Assembly: GCF_014803405.1 (NCBI RefSeq)
Contig: NZ_JACYFG010000042.1
Coordinates: forward strand, 1 to 64,000
DNA: 64,000 bases
Reading direction: 5' to 3'
Source: Pelagicoccus enzymogenes
GTDB lineage: Bacteria; Verrucomicrobiota; Verrucomicrobiia; Opitutales; Opitutaceae
Part shown: one piece after another, positions 26,161 through 34,479 of the stretch
How positions within the stretch are numbered: the first letter of the stretch is position 1
Layout of the letters: each line of letters begins with the position of its first letter
Translations under genes and position numbers: made by a program
Notes under the pieces: model-generated
Database searches by the model: none
What the model was told of the DNA's origin: nothing
Seen by the model: only the letters and a program-made list of their open reading frames with translations

Positions 26161-26189
26161 GGTTCAGGGAGTTCAAGAAAAAATGAACT
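26161..26189. promoter_or_regulatory. Candidate operator for the operon regulator
   Basis: AGTTCA (26170-26175) and TGAACT (26184-26189) form perfect 6-base arms with an 8-base A-rich spacer, and another GGTTCA half-site stands at 26161-26166. The cluster lies 65-93 bases before the regulator start, where the operon promoter should be. Binding by the GbsR-like protein is inferred from position only. Confidence 0.35.
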
Positions 26190-26317
26190 ATTTGATCGTG
26201 GGTAATCGAGTTCGGCGGATCCGTTATCGGTGATCCGGTAATCTAGGATCGGGATTTGGCGAAGCGTGTGGACGGGTATCTACCGCCGAGGACGCTGAGT
26301 GCGCGGAGTTTTGGGAG

Positions 26318-26595
26318 CAGGTTGGCCTGCGGGCCAAGTAGCTGTCGCTCTGCGACCCGTCGTCGCTTCGCTTTGTCGAGGCAGGCGGGAGGTTTTTGTT
26401 CTCTTAACCGCGGAGTATGCGGAGGTCGCGGAGTTTTTTTGCGAAGGAGGTTTTTTCTGATGAAGGTGAGGGGCTGAAGTAATCTGATTATCGTTGCTCT
26501 TTGCTTTTTCTCTGCGGTCTCGAGCGGAGCGGGCGGTTTGGTCTTCGCTGGTTTAGGTGAAGCTGTAGCGAGGACGGGGTGGCACCCGTCCCTCC
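26318..26595. repeat. Long direct repeat, copy 1 (278 bp)
   Basis: Starting at CAGGTTGGCCTG, this block is nearly identical to 27404-27710. It includes GCGGAG-type units, the run ctgatgaaggtgaggggctg, and ends in CCCGTCCCTCC. The two copies are in the same orientation and bracket the toxin-antitoxin pair at 26652-27309. No gene is supported within it; the rest of the interval 26097-26651 holds only the operator candidate and repeat material. Confidence 0.85.
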
Positions 26596-26651
26596 TGTTC
26601 GGAAGGGCGTCGGAAGGATGTTTGGGTAGAAATCGGGTGGCGCTCGGGGAG

Positions 26652-27047
26652 TCAAATCCAGGGCCAGAGGCGTAGGCCGGGGATTTTTTGGAAGTGTTGG
26701 TCGAAGGTGACCAAGGTGGAGCCTGATTCGATGCAGGCGCTGGCGATCCATATGTCGTTTATGGGAATGGGGGTCCCGGCGCGTTTGAGCTGGTCTTGGG
26801 TTTCGCCGTAAATCTGTGCGGTCTCCAGGGTGGGGAGCCAAGAATCGACGGTGGGTTTGTTCAAGAAGGCTTTGAGCTGGCCTAGGTTTTCTTGGAGTTT
26901 GTTGCCGCCTCGAAAACCGTAGTGGAGTTCGGCGATTACGAACAGGGGCAGGTACACGGTGGTTGAGCTGGCTAGGGCGTCGAGGACCTTTTCGTCGCCT
27001 TGCATAAAGGCGCTGTAGGCGCTGGTGTCCAAGGTGATTTTCGCCAT
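26652..27047 (-). CDS. vapC: PIN-domain toxin (VapC family)
   Basis: This 131-residue PIN-domain RNase has the acidic set visible as Asp in ITLDTSAYSAF, Glu in VIAELHYG, Asp in INDIWIASACI and Asp in LVTFDQHF. It starts one base after the antitoxin stop. It differs strongly from the toxin at 1638-2045 and belongs to another subfamily. The pair sits between two long direct repeats, so it may have arrived, or may be lost, by recombination between them. Confidence 0.9.
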   Translation of the reverse strand: MAKITLDTSAYSAFMQGDEKVLDALASSTTVYLPLFVIAELHYGFRGGNKLQENLGQLKAFLNKPTVDSWLPTLETAQIYGETQDQLKRAGTPIPINDIWIASACIESGSTLVTFDQHFQKIPGLRLWPWI

Positions 27048-27048
27048 T

Positions 27049-27309
27049 TTAGCGGTCCCAGTCGCTGGGGGTTACGGTCCGAGCGTTGCTCGTTCGCTCG
27101 TCGAAGGCTGAGGCCTCCTCCTTGGACCAGCTGCCGAAGAGATCGATGAAGTCGGACCTGTGATCTTCTATTGTCTTTCTGTCCAAGCCCAAGCTGGTGC
27201 GTAGGATGGATTTCACTGTTCGGTTGAGCGAGGTTCCGTCTCTGCGGGCTCGCTTTTCGAGTTGCTCGGCCAGATCGGGATCTAGTTTGTGAATTGTGAT
27301 TGATTTCAT
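27049..27309 (-). CDS. vapB: FitA/VapB-type ribbon-helix-helix antitoxin
   Basis: This 86-residue antitoxin has an N-terminal ribbon-helix-helix (SITIHKLDPDLAEQLEKRA, then GTSLNRTVKSILRTSLGL) for DNA binding and a C-terminal tail for toxin binding. The start at 27309 overlaps an inverted repeat, TGGTTCA (27309-27315) and TGAACCA (27332-27338), that may be its operator. It pairs with the PIN toxin directly downstream. Confidence 0.85.
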   Translation of the reverse strand: MKSITIHKLDPDLAEQLEKRARRDGTSLNRTVKSILRTSLGLDRKTIEDHRSDFIDLFGSWSKEEASAFDERTSNARTVTPSDWDR

Positions 27310-27338
27310 GGTTCATAAAAGAAAAAGAAAGTGAACCA
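27309..27338. promoter_or_regulatory. Inverted repeat at the antitoxin start
   Basis: Perfect 7-base arms TGGTTCA and TGAACCA are separated by a 16-base A-rich spacer and overlap the start codon of the RHH antitoxin. RHH antitoxins repress their own operons, so this is a plausible autoregulatory site. Confidence 0.4.
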
Positions 27339-27403
27339 CGTCAATGTTTCTGCATCGTCTGGGTTTTTGGAGGACAGTGAGAGGGGGCGTTTACGGGGAG
27401 TGT

Positions 27404-27710
27404 CAGGTTGGCCTGTGGCCAAGTAGGTGTCGCTCTGCGACCCGTCGTCGCTTCGCTTTGCCGAGGCAAGCGGGAGGTTTTTGTTCTCTTAACCGCGGAG
27501 TACGCGGAGGTCGCGGAGTTATTTTTTACGAAGGAGATTTTTTCTGATGAAGGTGAGGGGCTGAAGTAATCTGATTATCGTTGCTCTCTGCTTTTTCTCT
27601 GCGGTCTCGAGCGGAGCCCCTCGACCGTGCTCGGGATCGATGACGGGGCGGTTTGGTCTTCGCTGGTTTAGGTGAAGCTGTAGCGTGGACGGGGTGGCGC
27701 CCGTCCCTCC
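27404..27710. repeat. Long direct repeat, copy 2 (307 bp)
   Basis: This is the second copy of the block at 26318-26595, same orientation. It carries one insertion of about 27 bases near 27619-27645 (around CGACCGTGCTCGGGATCG) that the other copy lacks, plus scattered substitutions. The remaining gap to the next gene (27711-27866) holds a GTCCGCT...AGCGGAC palindrome at 27791-27809. Confidence 0.85.
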
Positions 27711-27866
27711 GGGGGATGGGTGATAATCGCGGCGCACGTTCGGCTGACTCAGTGTCTTCGACAAGGCCGCTTCTCGCAGTCGGGGCTGGTGTCCGCTGGG
27801 ACAGCGGACGCCACCTTAGGCGCTTCGCTTTTTGGGTTTGCCTTGGGGGCTCATTGCTAAATCCCT

Positions 27867-28835
27867 GTGGCGGTGCGGGTTTTGATTACAGGGATCGCGG
27901 GCTTCATAGGCTCCAATTTGGCGTTGCGCTTACAGGCGGCGGGCTGGGACGTGTCGGGAGTGGACGCCTTTACGGACTACTATGCGGTGGGTTTGAAGCG
28001 GGGCACTGCGGAGCGGCTTAAGGCTTGCGGGATCGAGGTGCTGGAGGCGGATTTGGGCGAAGCGGCGTGCCCGGAGGTCACGCCCTACCTTGAGGGGGTG
28101 GATGCGGTGGTGCATTTGGCGGCTCAGCCGGGGATTTCGGCGAAGACGCCTTGGGAGGATTATAATCGAAACAACGTGGTGGCGACGCATCGCTTGCTGG
28201 AAGCAGCTCGGGAGGCTGGGGTGAAGCGCTTTGTGAATGTGTCGTCCTCCTCGGTCTATGGGCTGCGGGCCATGGATTCGGAGGTGGGGGAGCCGAAGCC
28301 GGCTTCTTGGTATGGCGAAACGAAGTTGGCGGCTGAGCTGGAGGTGATGGGGGCTCATCGCCTGAATGGGTTTCCGGCCTGTTCGCTGCGCTTGTTTTCG
28401 GTTTATGGGGAGCGGGAGCGGCCGGATAAGCTGTTTCCCAGATTGATTCGATCGATCGCGAATGATGAGGAGTTTCCGCTCTTCGAGGGGAGCCGGGGGC
28501 ATCAGCGCTCGTTCACCTACGTGGGGGATATCTGCGAGGCGATTGCTTGCGTTTTGGATAAATGGGACAAGGCGGAGGGCGAGATTTTTAACGTGGGTAC
28601 GGATCAGTGTTTCACCACGGGCGAAGCAATCGAGGCGGTGCAGGAGATCATGGGGAAGAAGGCTCTGATCAATCTATTGCCTCCACGTCCGGGGGATCAG
28701 GCTGCCACGCATGCGAATATCGACAAGATTCGGAAGGTGTTGGGGTGGGAGCCGAAGGCTTCCCTAGGACAGGGACTGGAGCGAATGGTGAAATGGTACA
28801 GGGACGAGGTCCAAGGGAAGGTGGATTGGCGGTAG
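27867..28835 (+). CDS. UDP-glucuronate 4-epimerase-like SDR
   Basis: This 322-residue extended SDR begins at GTG 27867 with the cofactor motif ITGIAGFIGSNLA. It has HLAAQPGIS, a Ser-rich VSSSSVYG strand, the catalytic YGETK, and C-terminal LPPRPGDQAATHANI. The LAAQPG...S and RPGD features are usual for UDP-glucuronate 4-epimerases (about 330 residues), which make UDP-galacturonate. It is the only plus-strand gene in this part, separate from the big operon, but may supply it with a uronic acid. Confidence 0.85.
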   Translation: MAVRVLITGIAGFIGSNLALRLQAAGWDVSGVDAFTDYYAVGLKRGTAERLKACGIEVLEADLGEAACPEVTPYLEGVDAVVHLAAQPGISAKTPWEDYNRNNVVATHRLLEAAREAGVKRFVNVSSSSVYGLRAMDSEVGEPKPASWYGETKLAAELEVMGAHRLNGFPACSLRLFSVYGERERPDKLFPRLIRSIANDEEFPLFEGSRGHQRSFTYVGDICEAIACVLDKWDKAEGEIFNVGTDQCFTTGEAIEAVQEIMGKKALINLLPPRPGDQAATHANIDKIRKVLGWEPKASLGQGLERMVKWYRDEVQGKVDWR

Positions 28836-29207
28836 GGAGAACGGGCTGTTTTTTGTAACCACCGATGGCACTGATTTACACCGATGATCTTGGGGGTGCT
28901 TGATGTGATTGTGTCAGGATCGCCGATGCCGATGGATTTTCAGTTGGTGACAAACAAGGTTTTGCAGGGCTTTGATGAGCAAGGAGCCCGAAGGGGTGCT
29001 TTGCCATGATGCCTCGCAGCTTGCTGCAGGGTGGCAAAGCAAGGGCGATGATATTCACTTGGGCTCAGCAATTTATGACGGAGGATGTTTCGAAGCGAGG
29101 CCCGATAAGGGGGACGAAGTGGTTGTTGTGAGGTGGGCGGGGGATCGTGGTTGGTGCTGGGTGCTGAGGGATTGGAGAGTTGCGGGACGGGGAGTAAACC
29201 CCGCTCC
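28836..29207. other. Intergenic stretch with fragmentary repeats only
   Basis: This 372-base gap lies between convergent genes. A short unit near 28859-28888 (CACCGATGGCACTGATTTAC) belongs to a type of intergenic repeat seen in many environmental genomes. No protein-coding gene, RNA gene or clear terminator is supported. Confidence 0.5.
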
Positions 29208-32200
29208 CTACTGATCCGCGAGGAGGTCACGGATGGTGTCGAGGTCGAGGGCGGTGGCGAGGGATTGGTCGTCGATGAGGGTGCTGGCGAGTTGGGACTT
29301 CTCTTTTTGCAGGGCGCGGATCTTTTCTTCGATGGTGTCCTTGGCGATGAGGCGGTAGGCAATGACTTGGCGCTTTTGGCCGATGCGGTGGGTGCGGTCG
29401 ATGGCTTGGGCTTCTACGGCGGGATTCCACCAGGGGTCGAAGAGGGCGACGTAGCTGGCGGCGGTGAGGTTGAGGCCGCTGCCGGCGGCTTTGAGGGAGA
29501 GCAGGAAGACTTTTTCGGTATCCGGTTTTTGGAAACGTTCGACGAGGGTGGCCCGGTCTTGGGTTTTTCCGGTGAGCATGAGGCTGGGGATGCCGATGGC
29601 GTCGAGGGCGGGCTGCAGGAGTTCGAGCATGGATACGAATTGGCTGAAGACGAGGATCTTGTGGCCTTCGTCGACGAGGGGCTGGATATGCTCGAGCAGG
29701 GCCTGGGTTTTGGCGGATGGCGTTTTGCTGGGTTTGGCTCCGAGGAGCTGGGGGTCGCAGCAGATTTGTCGGAGCCGCAGGAGGGATTGCAGGATGTTGA
29801 AGCGGCTTTTGTCGAACTGGCGTTGGGTTTTGACCTCGACGAGGAGTTGGCGGGCTTTTTTGAGTTCGGCTTGGTAGAGCTTGGCTTGGGCGCCTTCGAG
29901 CTGGCAGTGCAGTTCTTCTTCGATGCGGTCGGGGAGGTCTTGGGCGACGTCTTTTTTGGCGCGGCGCAGGAGGAAGGGCTGGATGCGGCGGGCGAGGCGG
30001 GGGAGGGCTTGCGGGTCTTTCTTTTCGTTGTAGAGGCGCTTGAACTGGGCTTGGGAGCCGAGGGCCCCGGGCATGGCGAAGCGGAGCAGGCTCCAGAGGT
30101 CGAGGGAGCGGTTTTCGATGGGGGTGCCGGTGAGCACGAGGCGGTGCTGGGTGGAGAGCTGGCAGGCGACGCGGGCGGTTTGGGAGCTGGGGTTTTTGAT
30201 ATATTGGGCTTCGTCGAGGATGACGGCGTCCCAGGTTTCGGCGAGAAAGGTGTCGGCCGCGCTGCGCAGCTGGGTGTAGTTGGCGACGACGAGGTTGGCG
30301 CTTAGGAGGGCTCTGGCTTGGGCTTCGTCGGGATTGCTTTGGTGGGGGGCGGCGGTGAGGCCGGTCTGGAATTTGCTGGGTTCGGAGAGCCAGTTGTCCA
30401 TGACGGACTTGGGGCAGACGATGAGAACGCGGAAGGGGGCCTTGGCTTTGGCGTTTTGCTTTTTGAGCCAGACCAGCCAAGCGAGGGCTTGCAGGGTTTT
30501 GCCCAGGCCCATGTCGTCGGCGAGGATGCCGCCGAAGCTGAGCTGGGTGAGCTGGCAGAGGAATTGGAAGCCGTCGCGCTGGTAGGGGCGGAGGACTTTT
30601 CCGAAGGGGCGTGGCGGGGCGGGAAGTTTTTGGGCACTGAGGGTTTTGAGGCGGGCTTGTAGCTCGGTTTTGGCTTCTTCGGTGAGGGCGGCGCTGGCGG
30701 CTTCGTTTTGCAGCTGCAGGGTGTGGAGGCGTTGGGTGTCGTCGGTTTTTTCGACACCGAGCTCCTGCATGAGGGCAGCGGTTTCCTTGGTGGTTTCAAT
30801 GTCGAGGCGTCGCCACTGGCCGCTGGGGAGCTGGACGAAGCGTCCGGGCCCGGCGAGCAGGAGCTTCATCTCCTCGTCGGTGAGTTGGGTGTCGTTGACG
30901 CGTTTGACGAGTTTGACGTCGAACCAGTCGCGGGTATCCGTTTCTTGGATATCGACTTCATAGCTGAGCGAGACGGGGGCGCTGTCGAGGCCGGCGAGGT
31001 CGGGGCTGAGTTCTACTTGAATGGAGTCGGGCAGGCTTTGCAGCCAGGTTCCGAAGTCCGGCAGGTCTTTCGAGTCGCGCAGGGGGCGTTGCCAGCGGGT
31101 GAGTTGCTCGTCCCACCTGAGGGAGAATTTGGATAGGAGCGGGGCGAAGTCGAGCAGGACGTTTGGATCCAGAAGTTGGATACGGTTGTTGGGGGTTGCG
31201 CTTGTCTCCTCGTTTAGGTGGTTCCAGCCGGTGGGCGTGAAGTGACGCAGTGCATTGTTTTGGGAGTCGATGGCTTCTAGCTCGACTTGCAGGCCGCGGG
31301 TGCGGCCCCAGGTGCTGGGAGTTTCTCGGGTGCTGGCTCGCAGCCGGAGCTGGGGCTGGAGGGTGTCGACTCGCTTTTCGATTTCCGGGGGGAGTTCGCT
31401 TCCTTGGGAACGCAGGAAGGCGACGCCTTGTTCGGAGTCGATGGCGTCCCAGGGCAGGGTGACGAGCGTTTCTCCTTCCAGTGGCGGCGGGCCGGGGTAG
31501 ATGGTGGCATCGCTGAGGTAGAGAGGGGCGTCGTCTGCTGTGGGCTGGGGACGTCCGTAGGTATCGTAGTCTAGCAGTTGGAGAACGATTGCGTTTTTGG
31601 GCAGTGGTTTTCCGTTGGGCAGGCAGAGGCTGAGTTGCGCTGTGGCGTCTTCCCCTGAGCCGGATTTGCGGGCGATCCAGCGTAGCGGTTCTTCGCTCCA
31701 TGGGATCGTTTGGTAGTTTGTATCCAAAACGTGGTAGCGAAGTTCGGCATGTTGGAGGAGACGGTGCAGGAAGGCTCGGGCGTATTGGGTGGTGGGCGCG
31801 GTGGTGACGCCTCGCCAGTGCTGGAGGAAGTGTTCCGCAGCTCCAAGGAATGCGATGGCTTGGGTGGACAGCTTCGTTGCGGTGGCGTCTCGCCAGTCTT
31901 GCAGTTGCTCGCTGTCGACGCGGTAGTAGGGACCGTCCTCGCGGGCGTGTATTTCCCATTTCGAGGTGCCGATGACCATGGCGAGCTGGGTGGGCGTCGT
32001 GGATTGGGCTTGTTCGGGGGCGCGGACGTTTGAGGAGCGCTCGAGGGTGGCTTTCCAGGCTCGGATTTCGTTGAGGTGGAGGTTGCGTTTGACGCGGTTT
32101 TGGTAGTCGTCGAGGTCGATCAGCTTCTGGGCGAGGGCTGGCGATTTGATCTCGTTAAGCTTGAAATAGATGCAGGCGTAGCCGAGGAGCTCGAAGGGGT

Positions 32201-32744
32201 CTTGAGGGGGCGTGTCGAGGTAGTTGCCGAGCCGGTCGACTTGCTTCCAGCCTCGGTAGTGGACCTCTTGGTTGTTCAGGAGGGCGAGGACGTCGTCGCA
32301 GGCGATGCCTTGCTCTTGAAAGATGTGCCACGCTTTTTGCACCTTTTCGAGGAAGCGTTCTTCTCGGACGTTGAGTTGCCGATCGAGGATCTTCTTGGCG
32401 GGCTCGAAGAGGCTGTTCTTGGGCCTGCGGGCCGCTTTTTTGCTGGGAGTTGCCTGGGAAAGGGGGTGCCCGTTTTCGGCGAGCACGGTGGCGGCGAGGG
32501 CGTAGGCGTGCTTGCAGTCGTAGCCGATGGGGCAGTCGCATTCGGCTTCCCAGCCGACATGGCGCTCGTAGCCGATGTGGACGAAATACTCTTGGGTTCC
32601 ATCCACGTAGCCTTCGACGACGTGGTTGGTGGCGTAGGAAACGAGGGCTCGGGCGTCGCGGGCGTAGGCTTTGCCGCGCTTTTGGGTGCGGGCGTCGAAG
32701 GTTTTGAGGTAGAGGGCGAGGGAGTTGAGCGTGCTGGCGTCCAT
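29208..32744 (-). CDS. SWIM zinc-finger SNF2-family helicase
   Basis: This 1178-residue protein has an N-terminal SWIM finger (C69, C71, C77, H79 in CDCPIGYDCKH), a long middle region, and a C-terminal SNF2 engine: Walker A in DDMGLGKTLQAL, DEAQ box in VILDEAQYIKN, LTGTPIENRSLDLWSLL, and helicase C-terminal motifs HKILVFSQF, LSLKAAGSGLNLT and DRTHRIGQKRQVIAYRL. Bacterial members (HepA/RapA-like group) are ATP-driven DNA translocases of uncertain role. Length fits. It is a single gene, unrelated to the sugar genes around it. Confidence 0.93.
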   Translation of the reverse strand: MDASTLNSLALYLKTFDARTQKRGKAYARDARALVSYATNHVVEGYVDGTQEYFVHIGYERHVGWEAECDCPIGYDCKHAYALAATVLAENGHPLSQATPSKKAARRPKNSLFEPAKKILDRQLNVREERFLEKVQKAWHIFQEQGIACDDVLALLNNQEVHYRGWKQVDRLGNYLDTPPQDPFELLGYACIYFKLNEIKSPALAQKLIDLDDYQNRVKRNLHLNEIRAWKATLERSSNVRAPEQAQSTTPTQLAMVIGTSKWEIHAREDGPYYRVDSEQLQDWRDATATKLSTQAIAFLGAAEHFLQHWRGVTTAPTTQYARAFLHRLLQHAELRYHVLDTNYQTIPWSEEPLRWIARKSGSGEDATAQLSLCLPNGKPLPKNAIVLQLLDYDTYGRPQPTADDAPLYLSDATIYPGPPPLEGETLVTLPWDAIDSEQGVAFLRSQGSELPPEIEKRVDTLQPQLRLRASTRETPSTWGRTRGLQVELEAIDSQNNALRHFTPTGWNHLNEETSATPNNRIQLLDPNVLLDFAPLLSKFSLRWDEQLTRWQRPLRDSKDLPDFGTWLQSLPDSIQVELSPDLAGLDSAPVSLSYEVDIQETDTRDWFDVKLVKRVNDTQLTDEEMKLLLAGPGRFVQLPSGQWRRLDIETTKETAALMQELGVEKTDDTQRLHTLQLQNEAASAALTEEAKTELQARLKTLSAQKLPAPPRPFGKVLRPYQRDGFQFLCQLTQLSFGGILADDMGLGKTLQALAWLVWLKKQNAKAKAPFRVLIVCPKSVMDNWLSEPSKFQTGLTAAPHQSNPDEAQARALLSANLVVANYTQLRSAADTFLAETWDAVILDEAQYIKNPSSQTARVACQLSTQHRLVLTGTPIENRSLDLWSLLRFAMPGALGSQAQFKRLYNEKKDPQALPRLARRIQPFLLRRAKKDVAQDLPDRIEEELHCQLEGAQAKLYQAELKKARQLLVEVKTQRQFDKSRFNILQSLLRLRQICCDPQLLGAKPSKTPSAKTQALLEHIQPLVDEGHKILVFSQFVSMLELLQPALDAIGIPSLMLTGKTQDRATLVERFQKPDTEKVFLLSLKAAGSGLNLTAASYVALFDPWWNPAVEAQAIDRTHRIGQKRQVIAYRLIAKDTIEEKIRALQKEKSQLASTLIDDQSLATALDLDTIRDLLADQ

Positions 32745-32889
32745 TTGAATGGCTGTGCCTAGCGCTGAGGGTGAGCGGGGGAAAGGTGTTTTTTCGTTAG
32801 GAGGGGGGGCGGGCTGGATCGGGAATGAGGACCTTTGAGTTGTCCTGCCGCTCGGACGGGGCGCCCGTCCATTTAGGGGCGGGGGTGGA

Positions 32890-32911
32890 TCGCGACCAAG
32901 GTCGCTCCTAC
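32890..32911. repeat. Dispersed hairpin repeat (GCGACCAAGGTCGC type)
   Basis: The palindromic core GCGACCAAGGTCGC is followed by TCCTAC. Near copies are at 35619-35639 and 47862-47882. All lie between genes. The rest of 32745-32917 shows no gene. Confidence 0.7.
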
Positions 32912-32917
32912 AGGTAC

Positions 32918-33883
32918 TTACTTGGCGCGGAGACTGCCTTGTTTCAGCTGCTCGAGGAAGAGGGGGTAGGTTTTGTCGATGCCTTCCTCGAGGGCGATTT
33001 GGGCCGTCCAGCCGAGCTCGCGCAGGCGGGAGACGTCCATTAGCTTGCGAGGCGTGCCGTCGGGCTTGCTGAGGTCGTTCACGATTTTGCCGGTGTAGCC
33101 GACGGTTTTCGCTACGAGCTCGGCGATTTGCTTGATGCTGTGCTCGACCCCGGTGCCGGCGTTTAAGATGCTGGGCGGGTCTTGTATTTGGAGGGCGAAT
33201 ACGACGGCGTCAGCTAGATCGTCGGCGTGCATGAGCTCGCGCAGGGGCGTTCCCGTACCCCACATGGTCACTTCGGGAAGATCGGCTTCCTTGGCTTCGT
33301 GGAAGCGGCGGATGAGGGCGGGCAGGAGGTGGGAGTTGTCGGGATGGTAATTGTCGCCGGGACCGTAGAGGTTGGTGGGCATGAGGGAGTGGTAGGTCAC
33401 TCCGTATTGCTTCCGGTAGTACTCGCAGAGCTTGAGCCCGGCGATCTTGGCGATGGCGTAGGCCTCGTTGGTGGGCTCCAGCTGGGAAGTGAGCAGGGCA
33501 TCCTCGCGCAGGGGCTGGGGGGCGAGCTTGGGGTAGATGCAGGAGGAGCCGAGGAAGAGGAAGCGGGATACGCCGCTCTGGTAGGCCGCGTGGATGGTAT
33601 TGCTGGCGATGGCTAGGTTTTGGTAGCCGAAGTCGGCGGGGTAGGTATTGTTGGCGTGGATACCGCCGACCTTGGCGGCGGCCATGACGACGACGTCGGG
33701 CTTGTGGGCCTGGAAGAAGTCCTCGACGGCTTGCTGGCGGGTGAGGTCGAGCTCGGAGGAGCTGGCGGTGACGGTGTTGGTGAAGCCGAGGGAGTGGAGG
33801 CGGCGGACGACGGCGGAGCCGACCATGCCGTTATGGCCGGCGACGTAGATCTTGGATGAGGGATTCATTGTTTTATTGGCCAC
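32918..33883 (-). CDS. fcl: GDP-L-fucose synthase
   Basis: This 321-residue SDR epimerises and reduces GDP-4-keto-6-deoxymannose to GDP-L-fucose. The cofactor loop is [16 protein letters not shown], followed by [51 protein letters not shown] (catalytic YxxxK) and [20 protein letters not shown], all characteristic. Its substrate is made by Gmd, encoded at 34480-35493 with a GxxExxY gene between. Confidence 0.95.
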   Translation of the reverse strand: MANKTMNPSSKIYVAGHNGMVGSAVVRRLHSLGFTNTVTASSSELDLTRQQAVEDFFQAHKPDVVVMAAAKVGGIHANNTYPADFGYQNLAIASNTIHAAYQSGVSRFLFLGSSCIYPKLAPQPLREDALLTSQLEPTNEAYAIAKIAGLKLCEYYRKQYGVTYHSLMPTNLYGPGDNYHPDNSHLLPALIRRFHEAKEADLPEVTMWGTGTPLRELMHADDLADAVVFALQIQDPPSILNAGTGVEHSIKQIAELVAKTVGYTGKIVNDLSKPDGTPRKLMDVSRLRELGWTAQIALEEGIDKTYPLFLEQLKQGSLRAK

Positions 33884-33932
33884 AAAAAGGCACGAAGAAT
33901 CTGGTTGTATCTGGCTTCGCTATATCGAAGCC
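33879..33932. repeat. Repeat unit downstream of the GxxExxY gene
   Basis: GGCCACAAAAAGGCACGAAGAA starts at 33879 in two parts (GGCCACAAAAAGGC then ACGAAGAATC), followed by the palindrome GGCTTCG (33913-33919) and CGAAGCC (33926-33932), which touches the stop codon of the gene. The same order of unit and palindrome occurs at 34376-34429. Confidence 0.75.
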
Positions 33933-34321
33933 TACTCGTCTATTTGGTCTAGAAGGTAGCGTTTTATCTGGATCTTGGGGCTGCCGAAATTGATTAGTAG
34001 GCCAACTTTGGTGTTGGAGGACCTGAGGTAGCCTAGGAGTTGGGCTACGTGCTCGTCGGTTGTTGTTTTGCAGGCCTTGAGTTCGACGATAATTTCGTTT
34101 TGGACGTAGAGGTCTGCGTAGAAGTCTCCGATTAGGAATCCGTCTTCGTCGTAGACTGGAAGCGGATGTTGTTGGGCGGCTTGAATTCCTCTCAGGTCGA
34201 GGCGGTGTTTGAGTCCATTCTCGTAAACTTTTTCCACATGGCCGTGGCGAAGGTGTTTGTGGAGGCTGAAAGAGGCCTCGCGAATTTGGTCGCAAAGTTC
34301 GTTGATTTCTTGAGTTGGCAT
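33932..34321 (-). CDS. GxxExxY protein (PD-(D/E)XK-like)
   Basis: This 129-residue protein has the family signature at G27...E30...Y33 (GHVEKVY) and a PD-(D/E)XK-like active-site pattern: Asp70 in DFYADLYV and Glu80-x-Lys82 in IVELKA. The C-terminal AQLLGYLRSSNTKVGLLINF is also typical. Start at 34321 is preferred to 34405 because the longer version runs into repeat DNA. Function is unknown; a nuclease fold is predicted for the family. It interrupts the gmd-fcl pair and is bracketed by imperfect direct repeats with palindromes. Confidence 0.85.
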   Translation of the reverse strand: MPTQEINELCDQIREASFSLHKHLRHGHVEKVYENGLKHRLDLRGIQAAQQHPLPVYDEDGFLIGDFYADLYVQNEIIVELKACKTTTDEHVAQLLGYLRSSNTKVGLLINFGSPKIQIKRYLLDQIDE

Positions 34322-34375
34322 GGCTTGAAGATGCTTATCTGCCACGACTGAATCAAGGTTGTGGCTGTTTTTCTT

Positions 34376-34429
34376 AGCCACAAAGAGGCACGAAGAATCC
34401 TGCACTGCCTGCCTTCGTTATAACGAAGG
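34376..34429. repeat. Repeat unit upstream of the GxxExxY gene
   Basis: AGCCACAAAGAGGCACGAAG at 34376 is followed by an 18-bp perfect palindrome CCTTCGTTATAACGAAGG (34412-34429). It matches the unit at 33879-33932 in orientation and order. A third, inverted piece (TTTGTGCCTTTTCGTGGCC) lies at about 34447-34466, next to the end of gmd. Confidence 0.75.
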
Positions 34430-34479
34430 TCCTCCGTCGGTTAGCTCTTTGTGCCTTTTCGTGGCCAAGGCTTCGCAGC

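Noticed and set aside
28876-29058. Short minus-strand frames between the epimerase gene and the helicase
   Set aside because: No ribosome-binding site, domain or conserved look; lies in repeat-derived sequence.
29133-30305. Long plus-strand open frame opposite the SNF2 helicase
   Set aside because: Rich in Gly, Glu and Val with no domain; an antisense shadow of a GC-rich coding gene.
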